A stretch of DNA of 23,425 bases from DASYTH01 sp035762905 (GTDB lineage Bacteria; Actinomycetota; Actinomycetes; Mycobacteriales; Pseudonocardiaceae). Within the stretch, counting starts at the first letter, position 1. Every line of letters starts with the position of its first letter. The notes under the pieces are model-generated. The model saw nothing but the letters and a program-made list of their open reading frames with translations, searched no databases and was not told the origin of the DNA. Positions 7,421-14,540 of this stretch are shown piece by piece. The position numbers and the translations under genes are program-made. The stretch covers positions 1 through 23,425 of the forward strand of contig NZ_DASUCC010000036.1 in assembly GCF_035762905.1 (NCBI RefSeq), read 5' to 3'.

Positions 7421-8284
7421 ATGCCCTTCTGGGACGACCCCGACTACGCGAAGTCCGGCCCGATCCGGGTGGAGAACGGGATCCGGGCGCGCAGCCGGCG
7501 CGGCGACATCGGCGACTCGTGGTGGTCGCGGCGGTTCCTGGACGTGCTGGAGTCGCTCGAGCTCGGCGGGCGGCTGGCGCGCGGCCGCTCCTACGCCCGG
7601 TCCGGCCAGGTGCTCTCGCTCGAGGTGAGCGCCGGCGCGGTCACCGCGGTGGTGCAGGGCTCCCGGCCGCGGCCGTACCGGGTGCGGATCGGCCTCGCGG
7701 TGCTCACCGCCCGGCAGTGGACCCGGGTCGAGCGCGCCCTGGCCGAGCAGGTCATCTTCGGCGCCAAGCTGTTGGCCGGTGAGCTGCCACCGGACCTGGA
7801 GCAGGTGTTCGCCGGGCTGAAGATCGCGCTGTTCCCGCGCCGGCCCGGCGACCTGGCCATGACCTGCAGCTGCCCGGACGACTCGGTGGCCTGCAAGCAC
7901 ATCGCGGCCGCGCTGTACCTGCTGGCCGAGGCGTTCGACGCCGACCCGTTCCTGGTGCTCGCCTGGCGCGGGCGAGACCGGACCACGCTGCTCGCCAACC
8001 TCCGCCTGCTGTCCACGGCCGACCAGAGCCGGCCGCGCCGGTCCCCGCTGGACGAGCTGCGCGGGCCGCACGCCGACGTGGCGGAGCGCGTGTCGGACTT
8101 CTACGCCTGCCAGGGCCGGCTCACCCGGCTCCAGCCGCACCCGGCCGACATCGTGGTTCCGGACGCGGTGCTGCTGGAACGGGACCCGTTACCGCTCGAG
8201 GTCGACGGCGTCGCGGTCGTGGACCTGCTCCGCCCGGCCTACCTGGCCATGGCCGGCGGTGCCGAGACCGTGCCACCAGGCTGA
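7421..8284 (+). CDS. SWIM zinc-finger protein, partner of SNF2 helicase
   Basis: A 287-residue protein with a SWIM zinc finger of CxC-x6-CxH form: Cys149, Cys151, Cys158 and His160 in CSCPDDSVACKH. The N-terminal region (WWSRRFLDVLE, GRSYARSGQVLSLEV) is typical of bacterial SWIM proteins encoded after SNF2 ATPases. SWIM fingers bind DNA or proteins, so it probably guides or regulates the adjacent helicase; this is inference. The ATG follows the SNF2 stop by 4 nt with GGAG upstream, indicating translational coupling. Its last 96 nt overlap, tail to tail, the 3' end of dapF on the other strand. Confidence 0.9.
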   Translation: MPFWDDPDYAKSGPIRVENGIRARSRRGDIGDSWWSRRFLDVLESLELGGRLARGRSYARSGQVLSLEVSAGAVTAVVQGSRPRPYRVRIGLAVLTARQWTRVERALAEQVIFGAKLLAGELPPDLEQVFAGLKIALFPRRPGDLAMTCSCPDDSVACKHIAAALYLLAEAFDADPFLVLAWRGRDRTTLLANLRLLSTADQSRPRRSPLDELRGPHADVAERVSDFYACQGRLTRLQPHPADIVVPDAVLLERDPLPLEVDGVAVVDLLRPAYLAMAGGAETVPPG

Positions 8285-9091
8285 GTCCAGCTCCCCGCGG
8301 GCGACGAACACTGCCGGACCGGTGAGCGTGCTGTCCCCGTCCTCGACGGTGACCCGGACCGGCCCACCGAGGGTGTGCACGGTGACCGCGCCGGTGGACT
8401 CGCCGCGCAGGTGCAGCACGGCGGCGGCGACCGCGACCGTGCCGGTGCCGCACGATCGGGTCTCGCCGACGCCGCGCTCGTGCACCCGCATCCGGACCTC
8501 GCCGCCCGCGCCGGGCACCGCGAACTCCACGTTGACCCCGTTCGGGAACAGGGCGTGGTCGAATCCCGGTTGGACGGTCAGGTCGAGCCGGTCCAGCCCG
8601 CCGTCGAGCAGGCACACCAGGTGCGGGTTGCCGACATCCACCGCCACGCCGGGATGTTCGCTGCCGGACACCGACGCCAGGGACGGGCCCAGCACGGTGA
8701 CGGGTCCCATGTGGACGATCAGCTGACCGTCCGGGTGCACCCGCACCGGGCGGGCGCCGGCCCGGCTGCCGACGGTGAACCCGCTGCCCCGCTCCAGTCC
8801 GGACTCGACCAGGTACCGGGCGAACAACCGAACCCCGTTGCCGCACATCTCGGCGACCGAGCCGTCGGCGTTGCGGTAGTCCATGAACCAGACATCGTCG
8901 TCCACATCGGACGGTGCGTCCTCGACCGCCTTGGCCGGGACCACCCGAAGCACCCCGTCGGCACCGAGCCCGCGGGCGCGGTCGCACAGCGCCCGGACCC
9001 GGGCCGGGGTCAGGTCGAGGGTCGCGTCGGGGTCGGGGAGCACGATGAAGTCGTTCTCCGTGCCGTGCCCCTTCAGGAACGGTATGCCCAC
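8189..9091 (-). CDS. dapF: Diaminopimelate epimerase DapF, with extended C-terminus
   Basis: DapF converts LL- to meso-diaminopimelate, the lysine and peptidoglycan precursor. The 300-residue protein has the N-terminal GHGTENDF motif and the two catalytic cysteines: Cys83 in EMCGNGVRLFARYL and Cys214 in SCGTGTVAVA. The substrate-binding GNPH segment is at about 154-157. The GTG start at 9091 is 9 nt after the miaA stop with a weak GGCGGG, so translation is probably coupled. Family members end soon after the GPAVFVARGELD...WW block; here the frame continues about 30 residues. This tail is encoded antisense to the SWIM gene, as if the original stop was lost when the SNF2-SWIM module became the neighbour. 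Confidence 0.96.
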   Translation of the reverse strand: MGIPFLKGHGTENDFIVLPDPDATLDLTPARVRALCDRARGLGADGVLRVVPAKAVEDAPSDVDDDVWFMDYRNADGSVAEMCGNGVRLFARYLVESGLERGSGFTVGSRAGARPVRVHPDGQLIVHMGPVTVLGPSLASVSGSEHPGVAVDVGNPHLVCLLDGGLDRLDLTVQPGFDHALFPNGVNVEFAVPGAGGEVRMRVHERGVGETRSCGTGTVAVAAAVLHLRGESTGAVTVHTLGGPVRVTVEDGDSTLTGPAVFVARGELDSAWWHGLGTAGHGQVGRAEQVHDRDAVDLER

Positions 9092-9100
9092 CCCGCCAGC

Positions 9101-10000
9101 CTACGGTCGGGCCAGCCGCTCGGCCGCGCCGGCCAGGTCCGGGCGGGTGCCGTCCAGCCAGGTGATCCGCTGGTCGCGGCGGAACCAGGAGCGTTGCCGG
9201 CGGACGAACCGGCGGGTGGCCCGTGCGGTCCGTTCGGCCGCCGCGGCCAGGTCGTACTCGCCGTCGAACGCGGCCAGCACCTGCTGGTAGCCCAGCGCGC
9301 GGGCGGCGGTGCGGCCCTCGCGCAGGCCCCGGCGCTCCAACTCGCGGACCTCGTCCACCAACCCGGTGCCGAACATCCGCTCGACCCGGGCGTCCACCCG
9401 TGCGTCCAGCTCTGTTGACTCCACATCGATGCCGAGCAGGACGGTGTCGTAGCGGGCCGGGCCCGGACGCGGCAGGGTGGCCGAGTACGGCCGGCCGGTC
9501 AGCTCGATGACCTCCAGCGCCCGCACGATCCGGCGGCCGTTGCTGGGCAGGATGGCCAGGGCGGCCGCCGGGTCGCGCTCGGCCAGTCGGGCATGCAGGG
9601 CCTCGGCGCCGACCGTGGTCAGCTCGGCTTCCAGCCGGGTGCGCAGCCCGGGATCGGTGCCCGGGAAGTCCAGCTCGTCCAGCACCGCCTGCAGGTAGAG
9701 CCCGGAGCCGCCGACCAGCACCGGCACCCGGGCCCGGGCCAGCAGCGCCTCGATCGTCGCCCGGGCGTCGCGCTGGTAGGCGGCCACCGTCGCGCTCTGC
9801 CGCACGTCCAGCACGTCCAGCAGATGATGCGGCACGCCGCGGCGCTCGGCCACGGTGATCTTGGCGGTGCCGATGTCCATGCCCAGGTAGAGCTGCATGG
9901 CGTCGGCGTTGATCACCTCGCCGCCCAGCCGCTCGGCCAGTTCGACGGCCAGCGCGGACTTCCCGGTGGCGGTGGGGCCGACGATCGCGACCGGTCTCAC
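9101..10000 (-). CDS. miaA: tRNA dimethylallyltransferase MiaA
   Basis: MiaA transfers dimethylallyl from DMAPP to N6 of A37 in tRNAs reading UNN codons; MiaB, encoded at 13101-14540, then methylthiolates this base. With the GTG at 10000 it has 299 residues. The P-loop is GPTATGKSA (8-16), followed by NADAMQLYLGMDIGTAK, VGGSGLYLQAVLDELDF and the C-terminal QRSWFRRD segment. The frame extends to 10066, but those 22 residues fall inside the upstream gene. The chosen GTG overlaps that gene's TGA as GTGA, a standard coupling junction, and begins exactly at the conserved RPVAIVGPTATGKS. Confidence 0.97.
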   Translation of the reverse strand: MRPVAIVGPTATGKSALAVELAERLGGEVINADAMQLYLGMDIGTAKITVAERRGVPHHLLDVLDVRQSATVAAYQRDARATIEALLARARVPVLVGGSGLYLQAVLDELDFPGTDPGLRTRLEAELTTVGAEALHARLAERDPAAALAILPSNGRRIVRALEVIELTGRPYSATLPRPGPARYDTVLLGIDVESTELDARVDARVERMFGTGLVDEVRELERRGLREGRTAARALGYQQVLAAFDGEYDLAAAAERTARATRRFVRRQRSWFRRDQRITWLDGTRPDLAGAAERLARP

Positions 10001-10728
10001 CGGGGATCCCAGACCGCGACGTGGTAGGCCACGCCGAACGGGATCATCAGCCGGCTGTGCGTGCACTGCCAGATCCGGCCGTCCTTGGCCACCACACCGG
10101 ACAGTATCTGCCAGGCCGCCCGCCCGACCGCACCCAGCGTTTCGGCCAGCCCCGGGTCCAGGTCCAGCAGCGCCGCCGGGTCGGCCGCGGCCAGCGCCCG
10201 GCTCACCCGCTCGTCGAACCCGGAGGCCCGCTCGTCCGGCCGGCCGACCGCCCGGTCCCCGTGCCGGTGCGACCCGTCCCCGATGACCAGCAACCCGACC
10301 GGCTCATCGGTGTCCAGCCCGGCGACCAGCCGCTCGCCCAGCCCGCGGCAGTCGGCGGCGGGCAGGTCCGGCCGGACCATCCACACGCGAACCTCGTCCG
10401 CGCCGGCCGCCCCGCGCAGCCACCCGGCGATCAGCGCCGGCAGCGGCAGCGCCGGGTCGGGATCCGCCGCCGCCCGCGCCGCGAGCCGGACCCGGACGTC
10501 GACGCCGTAGCCGCGGAACGTGCCCGCCGCGTGTGGACCGACCACAGTGGGTCCGTCCACGACCGCCGGATCGACCGCGACGGCGACCCAGCGCCGGGCG
10601 GCGTCGGCGAGCCGGGTGACCGCGGCCAGACACTCCGCGCGCACCCGCGCGGCGTCCGGATCCACGCCGGCAACGAGTTCGGGTACCAGCAACGGGGGCT
10701 GCGGCACCACCGCGACACGGGCGATCAT
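9997..10728 (-). CDS. LigB-fold (class III extradiol dioxygenase-like) protein, Rv2728c type
   Basis: A 243-residue protein occupying the place of Rv2728c upstream of miaA. The start (VAVVPQPPLLVPEL) and the LLVIGDGSHRHG segment resemble the LigB/AmmeMemoRadiSam-B fold. True enzymes of that fold usually have PHPPLL, with a metal-binding His; here it is Gln (PQPPLL). The protein is therefore likely a non-catalytic relative, but the fold assignment rests on short motifs. The ATG at 10728 has no Shine-Dalgarno; TACATT at 10737-10742 on the minus strand is 8 nt upstream, consistent with a leaderless message. First gene of the operon with miaA and dapF. Function unknown. Confidence 0.82.
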   Translation of the reverse strand: MIARVAVVPQPPLLVPELVAGVDPDAARVRAECLAAVTRLADAARRWVAVAVDPAVVDGPTVVGPHAAGTFRGYGVDVRVRLAARAAADPDPALPLPALIAGWLRGAAGADEVRVWMVRPDLPAADCRGLGERLVAGLDTDEPVGLLVIGDGSHRHGDRAVGRPDERASGFDERVSRALAAADPAALLDLDPGLAETLGAVGRAAWQILSGVVAKDGRIWQCTHSRLMIPFGVAYHVAVWDPR

Positions 10729-10736
10729 GAGCGTCG

Positions 10737-10768
10737 AATGTACCGAGTGGCCGATTGTGAGCAGTCAA
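10737..10768 (-). promoter_or_regulatory. Putative leaderless promoter for the LigB-like/miaA/dapF operon
   Basis: On the minus strand, TTGACT (10768-10763) and TACATT (10742-10737) lie upstream of the ATG at 10728. The -10 to ATG distance (8 nt) suits leaderless initiation. The 20-nt spacer is longer than ideal, so the -35 assignment is uncertain. Confidence 0.45.
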
Positions 10769-10778
10769 CTACGTTGAC
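10764..10778. promoter_or_regulatory. Inverted repeat GTCAAC-TAC-GTTGAC
   Basis: A perfect 6+3+6 palindrome between the divergent LigB-like gene and the DUF349 gene. It overlaps the putative minus-strand -35 (TTGACT) and also presents TTGACG on the plus strand. It could be an operator or two opposed -35 elements. No regulator can be named. Confidence 0.45.
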
Positions 10779-10904
10779 GCTACGGGCTCGTTGGGTGACA
10801 GGGCGCGACCATCAGGGGTGTTTGCGGCCTTTGGAGTACCCAGTCGCGTCACAACCTGTTTGAATGCGCGCGGGGGACCAACAGTTTCCAGAAGCCGCGG
10901 TTTG

Positions 10905-10921
10905 GCCCCGCGCAGCGGGGC
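10905..10921. promoter_or_regulatory. Hairpin in the DUF349 leader
   Basis: GCCCCGC (10905-10911) and GCGGGGC (10915-10921) form a perfect 7-bp stem with a 3-nt loop, 43 nt before the DUF349 start. It is followed by CGCTCGCAAG, whose reverse complement CTTGCGAGCG also occurs in the cassette at 17110-17184. It could attenuate or stabilise the leader, or be part of a dispersed repeat. Confidence 0.4.
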
Positions 10922-10963
10922 GCTCGCAAGACGAAGCGGGCTATGGGCGGGAGGAGCGGGGTC

Positions 10964-12493
10964 ATGACGGACAGCGAATCGGGCCGGGAGTTCGGTCCGA
11001 ACGCGGCCATCACGGCGGACAGCACCGAAACCACAACCGAGACCGAGAACACCAACGGCGTCGCGCACACCGAGATTCCGGCCGAGCCGGCGACCACTCC
11101 GGCCGAGCCGGCCGCCACTCCGGCCGAGCCGGCCGCCACGCCGGCCGCGCTGGCGCACGGTCCGGTGGATGTCGCGGCCCCGGGCGAACCGGTCGCTGCG
11201 CCGGCCGCCGAACCGGTCGTCGCACCGGCCGCCGAACCGGTCGAACTCAAGGCACCACCGCCGGTAGCCGAGGCGTCACTGCATCCGGAACGCTGGGGCC
11301 GGGTAGCCGACGACGGCACCGTCTTCGTGCGCATCGCGGACGGGGAGCGGGCGGTCGGCTCCTGGCAGGCCGGCACCCCGGAGGAGGGTCTCGCACATTT
11401 TGCCCGCCGGTTCGACGACATCCGCACCGAGGTCGAGCTGCTCGAGGCCCGGCTGGTGTCCGGGTCGGGCGATCCCAAGCACACCGTGAGCAGCGCCAAG
11501 CACGTCAAGGAGAGCCTGGCCGACGCGGCGGTGGTCGGCGATCTGGCCGCATTGGACGCTCGGGTCGACTATGTGCTGGCCCGGGCCGGGCAGGCGCTCG
11601 AGGTGGCAAAGCACGCCCGCGAGGAGGCCAGAGCGCGGGCGGTGGCGCGTAAGCAGGAGCTGGTCGACGAGGCCGAGCGGATCGCCGAGGAGTCCACCCA
11701 GTGGAAGAGCGCCGGTGACCGGCTGCGGGCGATCCTCGACGAGTGGAAGACGATCAAGGGCGTCGACCGCAAGACCGACGACGTCCTGTGGAAGCGGTTC
11801 TCCAAGGCGCGGGACACGTTCAACCGGCGGCGCGGCTCGCACTTCGCCGACCTGGACCGGCAGCGTGCCACCGCGAAGGAGCGCAAGCAGGCGCTCGTCG
11901 AGGAGGCCGAGTCGCTGTCCGACTCGGACGACTGGGGCCCGACGGCCAGCCGCTACAAGGACCTGATGACCGAGTGGAAGGCGGCCGGGCGCGCGCCCAA
12001 GGACGCCGACGACGCGCTCTGGCAGCAGTTCCGGGCCGCCCAGGACAAGTTCTTCAGCCGGCGCTCGGCGGTGTTCAACGAGCGCGACGCCGAACTGACC
12101 GACAACGCCCGCCGCAAGGAGGAGCTGCTCGCCGAGGCCGAGAAGATCAACCCGGCCGGTGACCTGGACGCGGCCCGCGCTCACCTGCACCGGATCCAGG
12201 AGCGCTGGGAGCAGATCGGCAAGGTCCCCCGGGAGCGCATCCGGGAGCTGGAGGGCAAGCTCCGCGCAGTCGAGGAGAAGGTACGCTCGGCGGCCGACGC
12301 GCAGTGGCGCCGGACCGACCCGGAGGCCCAGGCCCGGGCCGCCCAGTTCCGCGAGCGGGTGGAGCAGTTCGAGGCCCAGGCCGCCAAGGCCCGCGCCGCC
12401 GGCGACAAACGCCGCGCGGAACAGGCCGAGGCGCAGGCCGCCCAATGGCGGGAATGGCTGGCCGCGGCCGAGAACGCGGTGGCCAGCCGCTGA
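10964..12493 (+). CDS. DUF349 coiled-coil protein (Rv2731 type)
   Basis: A 509-residue protein. Residues 1-100 are low-complexity and Ala/Pro/Glu-rich, including three PAEPA-type heptads. A small beta segment (WGRVADDGTVFVRIADGERAVGSW) and a long charged helical region to the end follow. Three repeats around tryptophan-rich cores (DRLRAILDEWKTIKGVDRKT, SRYKDLMTEWKAAGRAPKDA, LHRIQERWEQIGKVPRE) are typical of DUF349. No enzymatic motif is visible; a cytoplasmic scaffold or nucleic-acid-associated role is conceivable but unproven. The frame opens at 10943, but the ATG at 10964 has GGGAGGAG at good spacing. Synteny matches Rv2731 between the Rv2728c- and Rv2732c-type genes. Confidence 0.93.
   Translation: MTDSESGREFGPNAAITADSTETTTETENTNGVAHTEIPAEPATTPAEPAATPAEPAATPAALAHGPVDVAAPGEPVAAPAAEPVVAPAAEPVELKAPPPVAEASLHPERWGRVADDGTVFVRIADGERAVGSWQAGTPEEGLAHFARRFDDIRTEVELLEARLVSGSGDPKHTVSSAKHVKESLADAAVVGDLAALDARVDYVLARAGQALEVAKHAREEARARAVARKQELVDEAERIAEESTQWKSAGDRLRAILDEWKTIKGVDRKTDDVLWKRFSKARDTFNRRRGSHFADLDRQRATAKERKQALVEEAESLSDSDDWGPTASRYKDLMTEWKAAGRAPKDADDALWQQFRAAQDKFFSRRSAVFNERDAELTDNARRKEELLAEAEKINPAGDLDAARAHLHRIQERWEQIGKVPRERIRELEGKLRAVEEKVRSAADAQWRRTDPEAQARAAQFRERVEQFEAQAAKARAAGDKRRAEQAEAQAAQWREWLAAAENAVASR
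11078..11140 (+). repeat. Three 21-nt tandem repeats inside the DUF349 gene
   Basis: Units beginning CCGGCCGAGCCGGC start at 11078, 11099 and 11120. They encode Pro-Ala-Glu-Pro-Ala heptads in the disordered N-terminus. Copy number is likely to vary between strains, since units are in frame. Unrelated in sequence to the intergenic 21-nt family. Confidence 0.85.
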
Positions 12494-12520
12494 CCGAACC
12501 GGCAACTCCTCGGCCCGGAC

Positions 12521-12556
12521 CCGGGGACTCGCCGTACCGCGACCGGGGACTCGCCG
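12521..12556. repeat. Direct repeat CCGGGGACTCGCCG, two copies
   Basis: Identical 14-mers at 12521-12534 and 12543-12556, 22 nt apart, fill the 66-nt gap between the convergent DUF349 and membrane-protein genes. A weaker unit (ACCGGCAACTCCTCGG) precedes them. Period and the ACTCG core resemble the 21-nt repeat fields at the window ends. Confidence 0.55.
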
Positions 12557-12559
12557 GGA

Positions 12560-13033
12560 TCAGGATCGGGACCAGGCCGTGCGGAACCAGAGCACGGCGA
12601 TGGTAACCGTGGCGACCACGGCGATGATCAGGCCGATGCCCGGGCCCTGACCGCCGCCGGACTGGCGCGACCAGATCGCGAGCACGCCGGTGACCGTGGC
12701 GAACCAGCCGCCGAGGGCGCACACCCAGGTCAGCCGCCACCGGCGGGTCATCAGTGCGAGCGCGGAGGCGAGGACGCCGAAAGTGAGCGATGCGCCGGCG
12801 AACAACCGCGGCACCATGCTGGCCTTGCCGGTCGCGCCGCCCTGACCGACCAGCACCTGGAGGCCGTTGGCGCCGTCCATCCACGGCAGGATCTCGCCGA
12901 CCAGCAGCACGAACACGGCGATCGCGATGACCAGCCCGCGCATGCCCAGCTCGACCGTGCGCACCGTGGTCCGCTCGACCTCGTCGATCTCCTCGCGCAG
13001 CCCGGCCAGCTCCGGCGACTCGTTCTCGCTCAA
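12560..13033 (-). CDS. Four-helix membrane protein (Rv2732c type)
   Basis: A 157-residue protein with an acidic N-terminus (LREEIDEVERTTVRTVELG) and four predicted membrane helices at about 32-50, 76-96, 101-121 and 131-150. Rv2732c occupies the same place beside miaB in mycobacteria; function unknown. I choose the TTG at 13033: GAGGTG lies 9-11 nt upstream, and the stop of the mini-ORF at 13030-13104 overlaps this TTG as TTGA. An in-frame TTG at 13051 would add six residues but falls within the repeated cassette. Probably co-transcribed with miaB. Confidence 0.82.
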   Translation of the reverse strand: MSENESPELAGLREEIDEVERTTVRTVELGMRGLVIAIAVFVLLVGEILPWMDGANGLQVLVGQGGATGKASMVPRLFAGASLTFGVLASALALMTRRWRLTWVCALGGWFATVTGVLAIWSRQSGGGQGPGIGLIIAVVATVTIAVLWFRTAWSRS

Positions 13034-13104
13034 CGGTTCACCACCTCGCAAGCTCGGTGCTGTCCCGGTGCGGCACCGATGGATTGGCTCGCAAGCCCGC
13101 TCAT
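13030..13104 (-). repeat. 75-nt junction cassette, copy A (24-codon mini-ORF)
   Basis: Reading on the minus strand, the ATG at 13104 overlaps the miaB stop (ATGA) and the TGA at 13030-13032 overlaps the TTG of the membrane-protein gene (TTGA). The frame between them has 24 codons and contains LAS, QHRACEV and a Cys. It is 61/75 identical to copy B at 17110-17184, without indels. Two GCTTGCGAG boxes lie 43 nt apart (13096-13088 and 13053-13045). CGATGAGCG (13106-13098) and CGTTGAGCG (13035-13027) bracket it, 71 nt apart. It supplies the downstream ribosome binding site. Whether the peptide accumulates is unknown. Confidence 0.85.
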
Positions 13105-14540
13105 CGGACCGGTGCCCCGAACGCCGGCATGCCGAGGCCGACGCCCGCGGTCCGCGGCCGGATCCCGGCCTCGAAGTGATCCCCGGCCCGGGTGCGGCGG
13201 TGCCCGACCATGGGACCGTCGGCGACCAGGTGATGCGGTGCGCCGTAGGTGATCGTCACGTCCACCACGTCCCCGGGCCGCACCGCCTCGGTGCCGGGAA
13301 CGAAGTGCACCAGCCGGCCGTCCCGGGCCCGCCCGCTCATCCGGTTCGTGTCCGCGTCCTTGCGCCCCTCGCCGGTGGAGACCAGCACCTCGACGGTCCG
13401 CCCGACCAGCTCGCGGTTGAGCTCCCAGGCCACCTCGTCCTGCACCGCGACCAGCCGGTCGAACCGCTCCTGCACGACCTCCTTGGGCACCTGGCCGTCC
13501 AGTGCGGCAGCCGGCGTGCCGGGCCGCTTGGAGTACTGGAACGTGAACGCGCTGGTGAACCGGGCCGCCCGCACCACGTCCAGGGTCGCGGCGAAGTCCT
13601 CCTCGGTCTCCCCCGGAAAGCCCACGATGACGTCGGTGGTGATCGCGGCGGCCGGCATCGCGGCCCGCACCTTGTCCAGGATCCCCAGGTAACGGCCCGA
13701 GCGGTAGGACCGGCGCATCGCGGCCAGCACCCGGTCCGAGCCGGACTGCAGCGGCATGTGCAGCTGGTGGCAGACATTGGGCGTCTCGGCCATCGCGGCG
13801 ATCACGTCGTCGGTGAAGTCCTTCGGGTGCGGCGAGGTGAACCGGACCCGCTCCAGCCCGTCGATGCCGCCGCAGGCGCGCAGCAGCTTGCCGAACGCGT
13901 ACCGGTCGCCGAACTCGACGCCGTAGGAGTTCACGTTCTGTCCGAGCAGCGTCACCTCGAGTACACCGTCGGCCACCAACGCCTCGACCTCGGCGAGGAT
14001 CTCCCCCGGCCGGCGGTCCTTCTCCTTGCCCCGCAACGAGGGCACGATGCAGAAGGTGCAGGTGTTGTTGCATCCGACCGAGATCGACACCCAGCCGGAG
14101 TGCGCGGAGTCCCGCCGGGCCGGCAGCGTCGACGGGAACACCTCGAGCGCCTCGAGGATCTCCACCTCGGCCCGCCGGTTGTGCCGGGCCCGGTCGAGCA
14201 GCACCGGCAGCGACCCGATGTTGTGCGTGCCGAACACCACGTCCACCCAGGGCGCGCGGCGCACGATCTCGCCCCGGTCCTTCTGCGCCAGGCAGCCGCC
14301 GACGGCGATCTGCATCCCGGGGTTGGCGGTCTTCGCCGGCCGCAGGTGGCCAAGGTTGCCGTACAGCCGGTTGTCCGCGTTCTCCCGGACCGCGCACGTG
14401 TTGAACACCACGACGTCGGGTGTCCGACCGGCTTCGACCGGCACGTAGCCGGCGTCCTCGAGCAGCCCGGACAGCCGCTCGGAGTCGTGGACGTTCATCT
14501 GGCACCCGTAGGTGCGGACCTGGTAAGTACGCGCGTTCAT
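13101..14540 (-). CDS. miaB: tRNA-2-methylthio-N6-dimethylallyladenosine synthase MiaB
   Basis: A radical-SAM methylthiotransferase acting on i6A37 tRNA after MiaA. The 479-residue protein has the N-terminal UPF0004 domain with three cluster cysteines: Cys13 (YGCQMN), Cys49 (NTCAVRENA) and Cys83 (GGCLAQ). The radical-SAM CxxxCxxC is Cys157, Cys161 and Cys164 in GCNNTCTFCIVP. A TRAM-like domain lies at about 385-450, followed by a tail of about 30 residues rich in Arg/Gly. The ATG at 14540 has only GACTGAG upstream, a weak site, but begins at the conserved N-terminal strand. Divergent from gluA, as in C. glutamicum where miaB is near gluABCD. Its stop overlaps the cassette at 13030-13104. Confidence 0.97.
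   Translation of the reverse strand: MNARTYQVRTYGCQMNVHDSERLSGLLEDAGYVPVEAGRTPDVVVFNTCAVRENADNRLYGNLGHLRPAKTANPGMQIAVGGCLAQKDRGEIVRRAPWVDVVFGTHNIGSLPVLLDRARHNRRAEVEILEALEVFPSTLPARRDSAHSGWVSISVGCNNTCTFCIVPSLRGKEKDRRPGEILAEVEALVADGVLEVTLLGQNVNSYGVEFGDRYAFGKLLRACGGIDGLERVRFTSPHPKDFTDDVIAAMAETPNVCHQLHMPLQSGSDRVLAAMRRSYRSGRYLGILDKVRAAMPAAAITTDVIVGFPGETEEDFAATLDVVRAARFTSAFTFQYSKRPGTPAAALDGQVPKEVVQERFDRLVAVQDEVAWELNRELVGRTVEVLVSTGEGRKDADTNRMSGRARDGRLVHFVPGTEAVRPGDVVDVTITYGAPHHLVADGPMVGHRRTRAGDHFEAGIRPRTAGVGLGMPAFGAPVR

Noticed and set aside
4393..7422. Very long minus-strand frame (about 1000 codons) opposite the SNF2 gene
   Set aside because: Antisense shadow of a high-GC gene; composition is Gln/Arg/Gly/His-rich with no domain, while the plus strand carries all SNF2 motifs.
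10001..10066. Longer MiaA start
   Set aside because: The extra 22 codons lie in the LigB-like gene and do not resemble MiaA; the GTGA overlap at 9997-10000 is the better junction.
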